Numbered from the stretch's first letter, positions 1 to 10,189 are shown. The stretch is 64,000 nt of DNA from JAOUEA01 sp963810915 (GCA_963810915.1 CAWEPH010000005.1:363002-427001), one strand, 5' to 3'. Numbers and translations are program-made. The notes: generated by a model from the sequence alone, not told the origin.

Positions 1-1
1 G

Positions 2-1047
2 GCGTTCGCCGGGATCGCGGAGGCGTCGTTCCTCGCCGAGCGAGGTTGGGCCGACATCGCGGGTCCGGGCACCGGCGACACGTTCGGCGTGAGTGTGCAG
101 ACCATCGGCAAGCAGACGAACATCCAGGCGCTGCAGGCCTTGGAGACGATGAGCGGACGGATGTTCGCCACCGTCCACAACCGGTTCCCGTGGCAGACGA
201 GCCTCGTGAACCGGTACTCGACGTTCATCGCCGGTCGCGGCCAGGTGCCGATCCTGTCCTGGTTCACCCGCGGCAAGCAGAACGTGAAGTGGGCCGACAT
301 CGCGGCCGGCGCGCAGGACGCCGGATCACCGCCGAGGCCACGGCGTTGAAGGCGGCCGGCTGGCCGGCGTACTTCTGCTTCCACAAGGAGCCCGAGGACG
401 AGGCGTCGCTCGGCAACGCGGCGCAGTGGCGGGCCGCGCATCAGCGCGTGTGGTCGATCTTCCAGCAGGTCGGCGTCACCAACGTGCGGTTCGTCGCGTG
501 CTTCATGGCACCCACGTTCAGCGGAAGCTTCGGCGGGATCGAGGCGTGGCTGCCCGACAACTACGACGTGATCGGCGTGGACGGCTACAACCGCAACATC
601 GCGGGGAACTGGCGCAGCTTCGAGAGGATCTTCACCCCGGCCCATCAGGTGGCGACGGCGCTCGGACGGCCGCTCTTCGTGATCGAGCACGGCTGCGTCG
701 AGGGGAAGGCCGGGCAGAAGGCGCAGTGGTTCCACGACGCCCAAGCCCTGCTCCAGGGGTGGCCCGAGGTGGCCGGGGTCTCCTACAACAACGAGGGGAG
801 CGGTGCGCGCAACTACCGGGTGGACACGTCGGCCTCGTCGCGCGACGCCTTCGCCGCGGTGGCCACGAGCGCCTTCTTCAACCCCGCCCAGACCTTCTGG
901 ACCGGGGAGCCGGCGCCCGCGTCGGCGGAGCGGTTGAAGCGACCGGGAGCCGCTCCGTCGCAGGGGAGGGGCGGGCGCCGACGACGGCATCACCGTAGAC
1001 GTGGGCACGGTGGCGACAGCCGCCACCGGGGTGGCGCGCACGCCTAG
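2..1047 (+). CDS. GH26-like secreted glycoside hydrolase, 5' partial, frameshifted
   Basis: The gene is open from the left edge in frame 2, so its start lies outside the window. Readable sequence runs in frame 2 to about base 322 and then continues in frame 1 to the TAG at 1045-1047. The two parts fit one protein: WADIAAGAQDA is followed by ITAEATALKAAGWP, then FCFHKEPED, VIGVDGYNR and FVIEHGCVEG. Such spacing of a His-Glu-Pro and a late Glu strand recalls GH26/mannanase-type TIM barrels acting on extracellular polysaccharide. Adding one C to the CC at 321-322 restores the frame. The last 25 codons are Arg/His-rich and unlike the rest, while frame 2 there keeps high third-position GC, so a second slip near the G run at 963-971 is possible. 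The family call rests on motif likeness only. Confidence 0.5.
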   Translation, partial: VRRDRGGVVPRRARLGRHRGSGHRRHVRRECADHRQADEHPGAAGLGDDERTDVRHRPQPVPVADEPREPVLDVHRRSRPGADPVLVHPRQAEREVGRHRGRRAGRRITAEATALKAAGWPAYFCFHKEPEDEASLGNAAQWRAAHQRVWSIFQQVGVTNVRFVACFMAPTFSGSFGGIEAWLPDNYDVIGVDGYNRNIAGNWRSFERIFTPAHQVATALGRPLFVIEHGCVEGKAGQKAQWFHDAQALLQGWPEVAGVSYNNEGSGARNYRVDTSASSRDAFAAVATSAFFNPAQTFWTGEPAPASAERLKRPGAAPSQGRGGRRRRHHRRRGHGGDSRHRGGAHA

Positions 1048-1053
1048 CGGAGC

Positions 1054-2838
1054 TCAGTCGGACAGGTACTTCATGAAGAGGGCCATCGCGAGATCCACGT
1101 GCAGGATCTGCTCGTCGACGTCGTTCGCGTGGTGGCCTCCGGGGTAGAGGTGCACCTGCACCTCACGCCCGCGCACCCGGAGGCCGTGCGCGTAGGTCAT
1201 GACCTGCCCCAGCGGGCAACGACTGTCGTGCTCGCCCGCGATCATCAGCATGGGCGCGCGCACGCGGTCGATGTAGGTCATCGGATTGCTGTTGTGGAAG
1301 AGCTCGGGGACCTCCATCGGGCTCCCGCCCATGGTGGCGAGGTCCCACGCCCGAAGCGCCGGCGCGCATTCGTAGTGCGCGGCGACGGAATCTCCGACGG
1401 GGATGCCGGCCACGACGGCGCGCCACCGCTCGGGATGCAGCCCGGCGTTCAGGGTCGCGAGATACCCGCCCCACGACCAGCCTTCGATGAAGAGCCGGTC
1501 CGGGTCCGCGATGCCCTCGGCGATCAGGTGGTCGAGCCCGGCGTTCAGGTCCTCCGACTCCGGGAAGCCCACATCGCCTTGGAGCGCCTGGCGGAACGCG
1601 GCGCCATATCCGGTGGACCCCCGGTAGTTGACGAGCAGGACGGCGAAGCCGTGGTCGGCGTAGGCGAGACGCCGTGGATCGAAGGCGTCGGTGTTGTGAT
1701 ACTCGGGGCCTCCGTGGGGCGAGACGATGGTGGGGAACGGCGGCTCGCCGTCGGGGCGCACGAGCCAGCCCTGGATCCTCGCCCCGTGGGGATTCGAGAA
1801 CCACACGGGCTCGAACGGTCGGCCGCGGGGAGGCGGATCGACGCCGGGGATCGACAGGACGACCGCCCCCTCGAGGTTCCGGATGGCCGGCGGCTCGACG
1901 CCGCTCTCAGCGCGATACCAGAGGTCGCCGTCGGGCCGCACGCCCGCCTGGGTGATCGTGCCCGCGGCCGGAACGACCACGGAGGCCTCGCGCGTATCGA
2001 GATCGAGGCGCAGGAGGGCGTCGCGCGCCTCGTGGTCCTGGCGGAGGAGGAGCGCATCGCCGTCGGGGTACCAATCCGCCAGGTAGAGGGCGCCGGGCGC
2101 CTCGACGGGCAGCGGCTCGAGGGTTCCGTCGTCGAGGTTCCACAGCCAAGGGCGCTCCACGTCGTCGATCTCGCGGATCACCACGAGCCGCTGATCGCCG
2201 GGCACGGGCGACCAGCCCGCCGGAGAGAGCGTGTGCCCCTCGTCACGGAGCTCGCCCACGGTTTCCCCGTTGCGCGTGTCGAGGACGCGCAGCGCATAGT
2301 GCGAGATGTCGCCGTCCTCGCTGTGCCGGAAGCACAGCAGGGTGCCGTCGGCCGAGAGCCCACCGGGTCCCTGGGGCCACTCTTGGCCGACCCCTGCTGG
2401 CTGGGTATGCCGGTAGAGCGCCCGCGGAGCCTCGCCCTCGTGTGAGACGTACGCCACATAGTCCTCGTCGGTGCTGTAGCCGGCGGCTACGACGCCCGGC
2501 ACCATCGCGAGGCCCGACATCCAGGCGTCGTCGAGTCCGGGGAACAGCGGTCGCGCATCGCCCCCCTCGAAGTCGGACACCATCCAGTGGCCGCGCTCGT
2601 CCCCGAGCAAGTCGACCCACCACACGAGGGCCGCGCCATCCGGCGTGACGTGGACCTCCTCGGCCCCGACGCCCTGATCCGATACCTGCCGCCGTGATCC
2701 GGACTCCAGGTCCCAGGCCCATGCCTGCGAGGTGCCCGATTCGGACGAGACGACGCCGAGACGTGCGGGCCGTGCGTCGGCCCAGCGAACCTCCGAGATC
2801 GTCGGCGTGCTGAACCGGAGCTTCCACGGTGCGGTCAT
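1054..2838 (-). CDS. S9 family peptidase (prolyl oligopeptidase / acylaminoacyl-peptidase type)
   Basis: This 594-residue protein has the layout of a cytoplasmic S9 serine peptidase: a beta-propeller over residues 1-340 and an alpha/beta-hydrolase domain after it. The catalytic triad can be seen as Ser455 in GWSWGGY, Asp538 in AGEHDSR and His569 or His570 in PGGHH. HGGPEYHN and NYRGSTGYG are typical of the family. There is no signal peptide. I chose the ATG at 2838 because the homology-like sequence begins there and a TACGCT box lies 6 bases upstream (2850-2845), which suggests a leaderless transcript; the open frame continues upstream without family sequence. A second S9 peptidase is encoded at 17653. 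The role is probably oligopeptide turnover; the specificity cannot be read. Confidence 0.9.
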   Translation of the reverse strand: MTAPWKLRFSTPTISEVRWADARPARLGVVSSESGTSQAWAWDLESGSRRQVSDQGVGAEEVHVTPDGAALVWWVDLLGDERGHWMVSDFEGGDARPLFPGLDDAWMSGLAMVPGVVAAGYSTDEDYVAYVSHEGEAPRALYRHTQPAGVGQEWPQGPGGLSADGTLLCFRHSEDGDISHYALRVLDTRNGETVGELRDEGHTLSPAGWSPVPGDQRLVVIREIDDVERPWLWNLDDGTLEPLPVEAPGALYLADWYPDGDALLLRQDHEARDALLRLDLDTREASVVVPAAGTITQAGVRPDGDLWYRAESGVEPPAIRNLEGAVVLSIPGVDPPPRGRPFEPVWFSNPHGARIQGWLVRPDGEPPFPTIVSPHGGPEYHNTDAFDPRRLAYADHGFAVLLVNYRGSTGYGAAFRQALQGDVGFPESEDLNAGLDHLIAEGIADPDRLFIEGWSWGGYLATLNAGLHPERWRAVVAGIPVGDSVAAHYECAPALRAWDLATMGGSPMEVPELFHNSNPMTYIDRVRAPMLMIAGEHDSRCPLGQVMTYAHGLRVRGREVQVHLYPGGHHANDVDEQILHVDLAMALFMKYLSD

Positions 2839-2844
2839 GCGCGA

Positions 2845-2850
2845 AGCGTA
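2845..2850 (-). promoter_or_regulatory. -10 box TACGCT of the S9 peptidase gene
   Basis: TACGCT on the minus strand ends 6 bases before the ATG at 2838, leaving no room for a ribosome binding site. It matches the TANNNT boxes found at the same distance before many other genes here. No clear -35 is seen. Confidence 0.45.
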
Positions 2851-2949
2851 CCGGCCGGGAACCCGGCCGTACCACCCGTTCGAGACGCGCTGCTCCGCTT
2901 GTGTTGGGACGCAACCGAGCGCACACTGGATGAACGGATCGGAGGCCGG

Positions 2950-3342
2950 ATGAGCGACGGCACCGTCGCACGACAGCGGATCGACGAGCATCGCAAGCTT
3001 CAGCAGGAGGAGACCCGCGCACTGGATGACGTCCAGGCCGCCCCTCCGTCGCCGGACGCCTGGCGGTATCGGCGCGACGGGCTCCCTCGGCTGTTCGCTC
3101 TGCTCGGCGTCGCGCTGGGGTTGCTCATGCTGATCGTGCCCGGGCTCATCGCGCTCCGCTCCTACCGAGCGTGGCGATCGGGTGCGCGGGAGACCCCCAC
3201 CGCGGCCTGGGTCGTGTCGGCGATCGCGATCTGCGTGATGCTCGCGATACTGGTCGGCGTACTCACGGGCGCCTGGATCGCCGTGGCCGCTGTCGCGATC
3301 CTCGTGACCCCCATCGCGGCCGCCGCGTTCGCGAGGTTGTGA
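2950..3342 (+). CDS. Small two-helix membrane protein, paralogue of the next gene
   Basis: I do not recognise the family of this 130-residue protein. A charged N-terminal half (about residues 1-45, Arg/Glu-rich) is followed by two hydrophobic segments, roughly residues 48-72 and 86-125, around a basic loop (RSYRAWRSG). The ATG at 2950 follows GGAGG at 2941-2945. The segment after RRDG aligns with the next gene after RTDG: both have LG-VA-GLL-VPG and a W-R-G loop. The two are therefore tandem duplicates of a small integral membrane protein. No catalytic motif is visible. Confidence 0.65.
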   Translation: MSDGTVARQRIDEHRKLQQEETRALDDVQAAPPSPDAWRYRRDGLPRLFALLGVALGLLMLIVPGLIALRSYRAWRSGARETPTAAWVVSAIAICVMLAILVGVLTGAWIAVAAVAILVTPIAAAAFARL

Positions 3343-3429
3343 GCCGACATGGAGGTCCGAGGCGAGTCGCCTCGCAGCCCCGTGGATCTGAACTGATGCC
3401 GCCGCGTTCGACGCCTCGCGTGCCACGAT

Positions 3430-3834
3430 GTGTCCGTGAGCCGAAGGAAGCCGAAGCGACCGCGGGACCTGATGGACGTGCTGATCGACCACCCCTCGTC
3501 CGTCGGGCCGGGCGAAGACGATGACGCGTACCTCCCGCCCGCGTCGTCAAGCTCGTGGCGGGCGCGCACCGACGGCCCGGCGCTCGCGCTCGCGATCCTC
3601 GGCGTGGCGTTCGGGCTCCTGCTGTTCGTGGTGCCCGGGGTCGTGGCCGGGAGCCAGGTGCGCGAGTGGCGAGGCGGGCTCCGCTTCCGGCCGCGGTTGG
3701 CATGGGCCCTCGGCGGCACGGCCATCTGGGCGGGGATCCTGGTGCTCTTGTCGTTCACGGCCCTCTTCGGGTTCGCCTTGATCGTAGGTGTGGTCACCCT
3801 CCCCCTCGTGATCCGCGTGGCCGCCCGCGAGTAG
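3430..3834 (+). CDS. Small two-helix membrane protein, paralogue of the previous gene
   Basis: This 134-residue protein starts at GTG 3430, with a second in-frame GTG at 3436. A basic N-terminus (RRKPKRPRD), an acidic Ser-rich linker to about residue 47, and two or three hydrophobic segments between residues 50 and 130 can be seen. The core resembles the preceding protein: RTDGPALALAILGVAFG against RRDGLPRLFALLGVALG, then VVPG and a REWRGG loop. It lies just upstream of the groEL control region but has its own frame, and nothing ties it to chaperonin function. Function unknown. Confidence 0.6.
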   Translation: MSVSRRKPKRPRDLMDVLIDHPSSVGPGEDDDAYLPPASSSSWRARTDGPALALAILGVAFGLLLFVVPGVVAGSQVREWRGGLRFRPRLAWALGGTAIWAGILVLLSFTALFGFALIVGVVTLPLVIRVAARE

Positions 3835-3848
3835 TCGCCCAGCCCGGC

Positions 3849-3879
3849 TTGCCACACCCGCCCCTCTTCCCGTTACAAT
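3849..3879 (+). promoter_or_regulatory. groEL promoter
   Basis: TACAAT at 3874-3879 is a good sigma-70-type -10 box and lies 2 bases before the CIRCE element. TTGCCA at 3849-3854 is a possible -35, but the 19-base spacing is long, so the -35 is less sure than the -10. A bound HrcA would sit over the transcription start. Confidence 0.55.
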
Positions 3880-3881
3880 CG

Positions 3882-3908
3882 TTAGCACTCGCTGCCATCG
3901 AGTGCTAG
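3882..3908 (+). promoter_or_regulatory. CIRCE operator (HrcA-binding inverted repeat)
   Basis: TTAGCACTC-N9-GAGTGCTAG matches the CIRCE consensus (TTAGCACTC-N9-GAGTGCTAA) at 17 of 18 arm positions; only the last base differs. It sits between the -10 box and groEL, the standard place for HrcA repression relieved by heat or protein misfolding. No hrcA gene is in the window. Confidence 0.95.
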
Positions 3909-3962
3909 CAGTCGGTGGTGGCGGCTGAGAAGCCGGTAATCGACCAGGAGGAAGGAGAAGGG

Positions 3963-5588
<1,626 letters not shown>

Positions 5589-5610
5589 GTCCGCAGCATC
5601 ACCGCAGCAT

Positions 5611-5640
5611 CGGACGGGGCCCCTGCGGGGGCCCCGTCCG
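5611..5640 (+). terminator. Intrinsic terminator of groEL
   Basis: A perfect 13-bp GC-rich stem (5611-5623 with 5628-5640) closes a TGCG loop 22 bases after the groEL stop. The T-run is absent, as is common in high-GC genomes. Confidence 0.85.
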
Positions 5641-5751
5641 CGTTCCCGGTCGGATTGACCGGCCTTGGCGGGAGCCGGAGGATACGCAGGCACCCGCCTG
5701 CGAAGGGAACCCGTTGCCGTCAGCTCCTCGCCCTCACGTGCGTGAGGCGTC

Positions 5752-7425
5752 GTGTACTCGCTGAAGCAGACCATCCGCATCTTCGTCTCGGTGGGTCGCA
5801 ACCACGCGCTGCGCCGCGTGTTGCTCGCCTTCTTGATCTTCAACACGGCGGAGTGGGCCACGTGGGTGGCGATGCTCGTCTACGCGTTCGATCGTGGCGG
5901 TGCGTCCGCGGCCGGCACGGTGGCGGTGATCCAGCTCGTGCCCGCCATCTTCGTGGCGCCGCTGGGCTCGACGATGGGCGACCGGCTCCCGCGCGAGAAG
6001 GCGCTCGCGCTCGGTTACCTGATCCAGGCTTGCGCGATGGCGGCCACCGCGCTCGCGTTGTTCGTCGAGGCGCCGATCGGCGTGATCTACCTCTGCGCGG
6101 CCCTCTCCAACTGCGCGATCACGCTCACCCGCCCGGTGCATCACGCGATCCTGCCGGAGCTGGCCGAGACACCGCCGGAGCTCACCGCCTCGAACTCCGC
6201 CTCCAGCACCCTGGAGGGGCTCTCGGTGTTCCTCGGGCCGGTGCTGACGGGCGTCCTCCTGGCCGAGGAGGGAGCCTGGCTCGTCTTCGCTGCGACGTCC
6301 GTAGGGATGCTCGGTGCCGCGGCCATGACTGTCGGTCTGCGGCGTCACCTCGCGGTCGTGCCGGCGGACCACGTGTCGGCGTCGATCGTGCACGATGCGA
6401 AGGACGGGGTCCGCCAGCTCCGCGAGGACCGCGGTGCCACCCTCCTCACGTTCTTGGTGGGTGCGCAGTTCGTCGTCGTGGGCATGCTCGACGTGCTCGC
6501 GGTGGTGCTCGCCCTGGAGATCCTCGGGATGGGTCCGGCGGGACCGGGGTTGATGACGGCCGCGGCGGGGATCGGCGGGCTGCTCGGCGCCGCCGGCACC
6601 GCCGTGTTGATCGGCCGGCATCGGATGGCCCCTGCCATCGCCGCCGGGATGATCGCCACCGGCGGATCGCTCGCCCTCGTGGCCGTGGCGCCCGGACCGG
6701 CGCTGGCGGCCGTGCTCCTGATCGGCTGTGGGATGGGCAAGGCGTTCTTCGACGTGGCCAGCCGCACGCTGCTGCAGCGCACGGTCGACGACGAGGTCCT
6801 GTCGAGGGTCTTCGGGCTCCAGGAGGCCATGCTGATGGCCGGCCTCGCGGTCGGTTCCGCGCTGGCGCCCGTGTTCGTGGCGCTCTTCGGCGCGCGCGGC
6901 GCGTTCGTCGCCGCCGGCGCGTTCCTTCCCCTCGTCGGGTTCCTCAGCCGGGCCAAGTTGCGCGAGGTCGATGACCGGGCTCGGGTCCCCGGCGTCGAGC
7001 TCGACCTCCTCCGACGCATCCCGTTGTTCGAGCCGCTCGCGCAGCCCGTGCTCGAACGGGTGAGCTGGCACCTGATCCCGCTCGAGGTCGACGCGGGCCA
7101 GGTGCTCATGCGCCAGCGGGAACCCGGGGATCGCTTCTACGTCATCGCGGAGGGTGAAGCGACCGTCGAGGTCGACGACGTGACGGTCGCGCGTCTCGAG
7201 CCCGGCGGCTACTTCGGCGAGATCGCCCTCCTGCGCGACGTCCCCCGCACCGCCACCGTGCGGGCGGCGACCGACCTCCGCCTGCTTGCCCTGGAACGCA
7301 TCGAGTTCCTCGCCGCCGTGACGGGATCGCGTCCGAGCGCGATCGCCGCGAACCAGGAGGCTGATCGGCGCCTCCGCCAGAACCGGCGGCTCACCGGCCG
7401 GTCGATGGACGACGATCCCTTCTGA
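5752..7425 (+). CDS. MFS transporter fused to a cyclic-nucleotide-binding domain
   Basis: This 557-residue fusion has two parts. Residues 1 to about 405 form an MFS-type membrane domain with about 12 hydrophobic segments and a loop GDRLPREKAL of the GxxxDRxxR type (motif A). Residues about 415-525 form a cNMP-binding domain: LFEPLAQPVLERV, GDRFYVIAEGEATV, then the phosphate-binding cassette GGYFGEIALLRDVPRTATV with the Gly-Glu and Arg that contact cAMP or cGMP. A cytoplasmic sensor on a transporter suggests gating by a second messenger. The start is GTG 5752 after GTGAGG. A double hairpin follows the stop, so the gene looks monocistronic. The substrate is unknown; the MFS part resembles drug/efflux members. 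Confidence 0.85.
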   Translation: MYSLKQTIRIFVSVGRNHALRRVLLAFLIFNTAEWATWVAMLVYAFDRGGASAAGTVAVIQLVPAIFVAPLGSTMGDRLPREKALALGYLIQACAMAATALALFVEAPIGVIYLCAALSNCAITLTRPVHHAILPELAETPPELTASNSASSTLEGLSVFLGPVLTGVLLAEEGAWLVFAATSVGMLGAAAMTVGLRRHLAVVPADHVSASIVHDAKDGVRQLREDRGATLLTFLVGAQFVVVGMLDVLAVVLALEILGMGPAGPGLMTAAAGIGGLLGAAGTAVLIGRHRMAPAIAAGMIATGGSLALVAVAPGPALAAVLLIGCGMGKAFFDVASRTLLQRTVDDEVLSRVFGLQEAMLMAGLAVGSALAPVFVALFGARGAFVAAGAFLPLVGFLSRAKLREVDDRARVPGVELDLLRRIPLFEPLAQPVLERVSWHLIPLEVDAGQVLMRQREPGDRFYVIAEGEATVEVDDVTVARLEPGGYFGEIALLRDVPRTATVRAATDLRLLALERIEFLAAVTGSRPSAIAANQEADRRLRQNRRLTGRSMDDDPF

Positions 7426-7483
7426 CCGTTACAGAACCGCAACAACTGCGGATGAACCGCGCGACAGGGAGCACCGAAATACG

Positions 7484-7540
7484 GGTTGGAGCCCCTCTCT
7501 CCAACCGGAAGGCCCCGAGCCCCCCGCTCGGGGCCTTCTT
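7484..7540 (+). terminator. Double-hairpin terminator after the MFS-cNMP gene
   Basis: An 8-bp stem (7484-7491 with 7499-7506) is followed at once by an 11-bp stem, AAGGCCCCGAG with its complement (7509-7519 and 7527-7537), and then CTT. Together they form a strong intrinsic terminator ahead of the larE-like gene. Confidence 0.8.
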
Positions 7541-7576
7541 CCATCCCGGAACGGCGGTCGTGGGAGGATACGCACC

Positions 7577-8402
7577 ATGGTCGCCACCGAGGTCGCCACC
7601 AAGCTCGCGGGGCTGCACGACCTGCTCAGGAAGCACCGGGGGCGTGGTCGTGGCCTTCAGCGGCGGGACGGATTCGACCCTGGTGGCGGTCGCGGCATCG
7701 CGCGCACTCGGCGAGCGGGCGGTTGCGGTGACGGCGGTCTCGCCGTCGCTCCCGCCGGGCGAGGCCCAGGAGGCATGCCGACTCGCCGCCGCGCACGGGA
7801 TCGCGCATCGGTTGGTCCGCACGCGCGAGGCGGAGGATCCCGCGTACCTGGCCAACGGCCTCGACCGCTGTTATCGGTGCAAGACGGAGCTCTACGACGT
7901 ACTCGCCCGCGTTGCCGAGGAGACCGACTTCCCGGTGGTGGTCTCGGGAGCCAACCGTGACGACCTCGGTGAGTTCCGTCCGGGACTCCGGGCCGCCGAG
8001 GAGCACGGCGTGCGCCATCCCCTGATCGAGGTGGGGATGACGAAGCGGGACGTGCGCGAGGCGGCGCGGGACCTGGGCGTGGCCACGTGGGACAAACCGG
8101 CTTCCGCCTGCTTGTCGTCCAGGATCAGGTTCGGGGTGATGATCACCGTGGAAGAGCTGTCGAAGGTGGGTCGCGCCGAGCGCTTGCTGAAGGATCTCGG
8201 GTTCCGTCAGTGCCGGGTGCGCGTGCACGACGCGGAGCTGGTGCGCGTGGAGGTGGAGGCGGACGAGGTCGCGCGCCTGGCCGAGCCCGCCGTGCGCGCC
8301 CACGTGGTCGAGGGGCTCACCGGGCTCGGTTGGCGGTACGTGACGCTGGATCTGCAAGGGTTCAGGTCGGGCTCGATGAACCCCGAGGTGCCGCCGGCGT
8401 GA
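7577..8402 (+). CDS. larE: LarE-like ATP-dependent sacrificial sulfur transferase, one-base frameshift
   Basis: LarE enzymes adenylate and then sulfurate the pyridinium dicarboxylate precursor of the nickel-pincer cofactor of lactate racemase, in many cases giving up a cysteine sulfur. The N-terminus (MVATEVATKLAGLHDLLRK) reads from ATG 7577 after GGGAGG. The rest, from GVVVAFSGGTDST on, is one frame over. Removing one G from the five at 7638-7642 joins them as RKHRGVVVAFSGGTDST. Visible motifs are the PP-loop SGGTDST, CYRCK, and ACLSSRI, whose Cys matches the sacrificial Cys of the family. Corrected length is about 274 residues, normal for LarE. The stop overlaps the next start (GTGA), implying coupled translation. 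No larA, larB or larC is in the window. The gene is either disrupted or carries a consensus error. Confidence 0.8.
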
Positions 8403-8800
8403 GCCACGTGATCCGCGTCAAGGTGCGGTGGCGCGACATGGACCACTACGGCCACGTGAACAACGCGGTCTACCTGACCTACCTCGAGGAGTGTCGTGAC
8501 CGACTGGTGGAAGACCTGATGGGCGCGGACGGCGCGTGGGACTTCGTCTTGGCGCACGTGGGCATCGACTATCGGAACCAGCTCACCCAGGACGACGGCG
8601 AGATCACCGTGCGCTGCGCGGTCGCGAGCTTCGGCGCGTCCAGCGTGCGGACGCGCGAGACCATCGTGAAAGCCGACGGGACGGTCGCGGCGGAGGCCGA
8701 GGCGGTGATCGTGCCGCGGGCCCCGGACGCTGCGCGGTCGCGGCGCCTCACCGTGGACGAGCGGCGGATCCTTCAAGCCGCGATCGACGGTGACGGATAG
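8399..8800 (+). CDS. Hotdog-fold acyl-CoA thioesterase (4HBT / YbgC type)
   Basis: This 133-residue single hotdog domain has the signature WRDMDHYGHVNNAVYLTYLEECR, with the Asp and His-Val-Asn-Asn that form the thioester site in 4-hydroxybenzoyl-CoA thioesterase-like enzymes. The middle strands (HVGIDYRNQLTQDDGEITVRC) and the SVRTRETI strand are also typical. It should be a cytoplasmic thioesterase that releases free acid from short or aromatic acyl-CoA. The start GTG 8399 overlaps the larE stop, so the two are translated together, although no functional link between them is known. Confidence 0.85.
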   Translation: MSHVIRVKVRWRDMDHYGHVNNAVYLTYLEECRDRLVEDLMGADGAWDFVLAHVGIDYRNQLTQDDGEITVRCAVASFGASSVRTRETIVKADGTVAAEAEAVIVPRAPDAARSRRLTVDERRILQAAIDGDG

Positions 8801-8806
8801 GCCCGC

Positions 8807-10189
8807 TCAGGCGCCGATCGCGGGAAGGATCCGGCGACCGTGCACGAAATGGTCCCGGTACCAGCCATCGCCGACCCACATGATCGTGACGCCGCCGGGC
8901 GTGTGCGAGGAGTCGAGCGAGAAGCCGTTCCCGATGTACACGTCGACGTGGTCGACGATGCCGTCATCGTCTCCGTCGTAGAACATCAGGTCGCCCGGTA
9001 TCAGCTGGTCGAACTTCAGGTGGCCGGTGCGCGCCATGTCCGCTGAGGAGCGTTGGGGGAGCTGCCAGCCTGCGTACGGCCTGGGCGGCGCCACTCTCCA
9101 GATGCCCCCGTCGTTCGCGCGGAGGGCCCACCACGAGAAGCCCGAGCAGTCGAACCCGGGGATCGGCTGTCCGCCCAGCCCCGAGGGCTCCGGTGTGGCC
9201 AGGCCCCACTCGCCCCCCCAGACGTAGGGATACCCGGCATAGCGGATCCCCCACCGCACGATCGCCCGTCGCGAAGGGCCCATCTTCGGCAGCTGGATCC
9301 CCTCGTACTGCCCCGCGATCCACGGGACGGTCCAGGAGGGGAGCGTCTTCGCCTTGTAGAGCGAGAAGGCCACCTGTGAGCGTGGCATCGGCGTCGACGG
9401 TCCGACGTCCTGCGCCTCGTTCGCGTCGCTGTTGTAGCGCAGACCGAGCCGCATGCCGAGCATCGTGGTCCCGAAGTTGACGGGGGTGTCGAACGCCACG
9501 CCGTCGCTCGTGTGCAGCGCGTCCAGCTGCCGCGCGGTCGATCGCAGGCCAAGCGCAAGCACCAAGACACGATGCACGGTGGTCATCGTGACGGGCTTGT
9601 CCGGCAGGAAGCCGCCGTCGGCGGTCCGGCGCATCCATCCCATCTTCACGGCGACGTTCGCCCAGCGGTAGAACGCCTGGGAGGTGTCGAGATCGGTGAA
9701 CGTGATGGTCGGGTCGACTGTCTCGTCCGGGGCGAAGGCCTTCACGACCGCGCGCGCGAAGTACTTCCGCGTCTCGATCATCGAGGGTCGGAACGGATAG
9801 GTGCCGTCGGGGTTGGCGGGGAAGTCGCGCATCCAATCGGATGTGCCGCCCACGTAGTTGATCGCGGTGCGCGCCCAGGCGTCCCCGCTGCCCACGTCGC
9901 TCCACTTCACGCCCACGCGGCGCCCGCGCGCCCCTTCCGGGATGTGCACGGGGATCGGTGCCGGCCCGGACCCGTACTCTCCGACGGTGACGTCGGGGTG
10001 CGTGGGGCCCGGGGCGGGGCTGGCCGCTACGGCGTTCGTCGTAGGCCCGAGGGGGAGCATCGCGAGTGCGCTCGACGCGATCAGCGCCAAGGTCATCACG
10101 CGACGGCGAAGCCGGGGTCCCCCTCGGTTCATGGTTAGGGGGTCGGTCCCCGAGCGGCGGAACTTGAGGTGGCTGGGGGTGGGCCGCAT
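8807..10189 (-). CDS. Secreted NlpC/P60 endopeptidase with SLH-type region
   Basis: This is a 460-residue exported cell-wall hydrolase. A basic stretch (RLRRR) and a hydrophobic segment ending near VAA (residues 31-56) form a signal peptide. Residues about 100-285 carry SLH-like repeats (FTDLDTSQAFYRWANVAVKMGWM, FLPDKPVTMTTVHRVL), which bind secondary wall polymers. The C-terminal NlpC/P60 domain shows Cys348 in GFDCSGFSWW, His414 in IVDHVDVYIG and the entry motif GYPYVWGG. The predicted activity is cleavage of gamma-D-Glu-diaminopimelate or similar bonds in peptidoglycan. I chose the ATG at 10189 because TAGCGT lies 9 bases upstream (10204-10199). ATG 10132 would give a more ordinary signal peptide but has neither a -10 box nor a ribosome site. 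Confidence 0.85.
   Translation of the reverse strand: MRPTPSHLKFRRSGTDPLTMNRGGPRLRRRVMTLALIASSALAMLPLGPTTNAVAASPAPGPTHPDVTVGEYGSGPAPIPVHIPEGARGRRVGVKWSDVGSGDAWARTAINYVGGTSDWMRDFPANPDGTYPFRPSMIETRKYFARAVVKAFAPDETVDPTITFTDLDTSQAFYRWANVAVKMGWMRRTADGGFLPDKPVTMTTVHRVLVLALGLRSTARQLDALHTSDGVAFDTPVNFGTTMLGMRLGLRYNSDANEAQDVGPSTPMPRSQVAFSLYKAKTLPSWTVPWIAGQYEGIQLPKMGPSRRAIVRWGIRYAGYPYVWGGEWGLATPEPSGLGGQPIPGFDCSGFSWWALRANDGGIWRVAPPRPYAGWQLPQRSSADMARTGHLKFDQLIPGDLMFYDGDDDGIVDHVDVYIGNGFSLDSSHTPGGVTIMWVGDGWYRDHFVHGRRILPAIGA

Noticed and set aside
1099..2445. 448-codon plus-strand frame opposite the S9 peptidase
   Set aside because: Val/Arg/Gly/His-rich translation typical of an antisense shadow in high-GC DNA.
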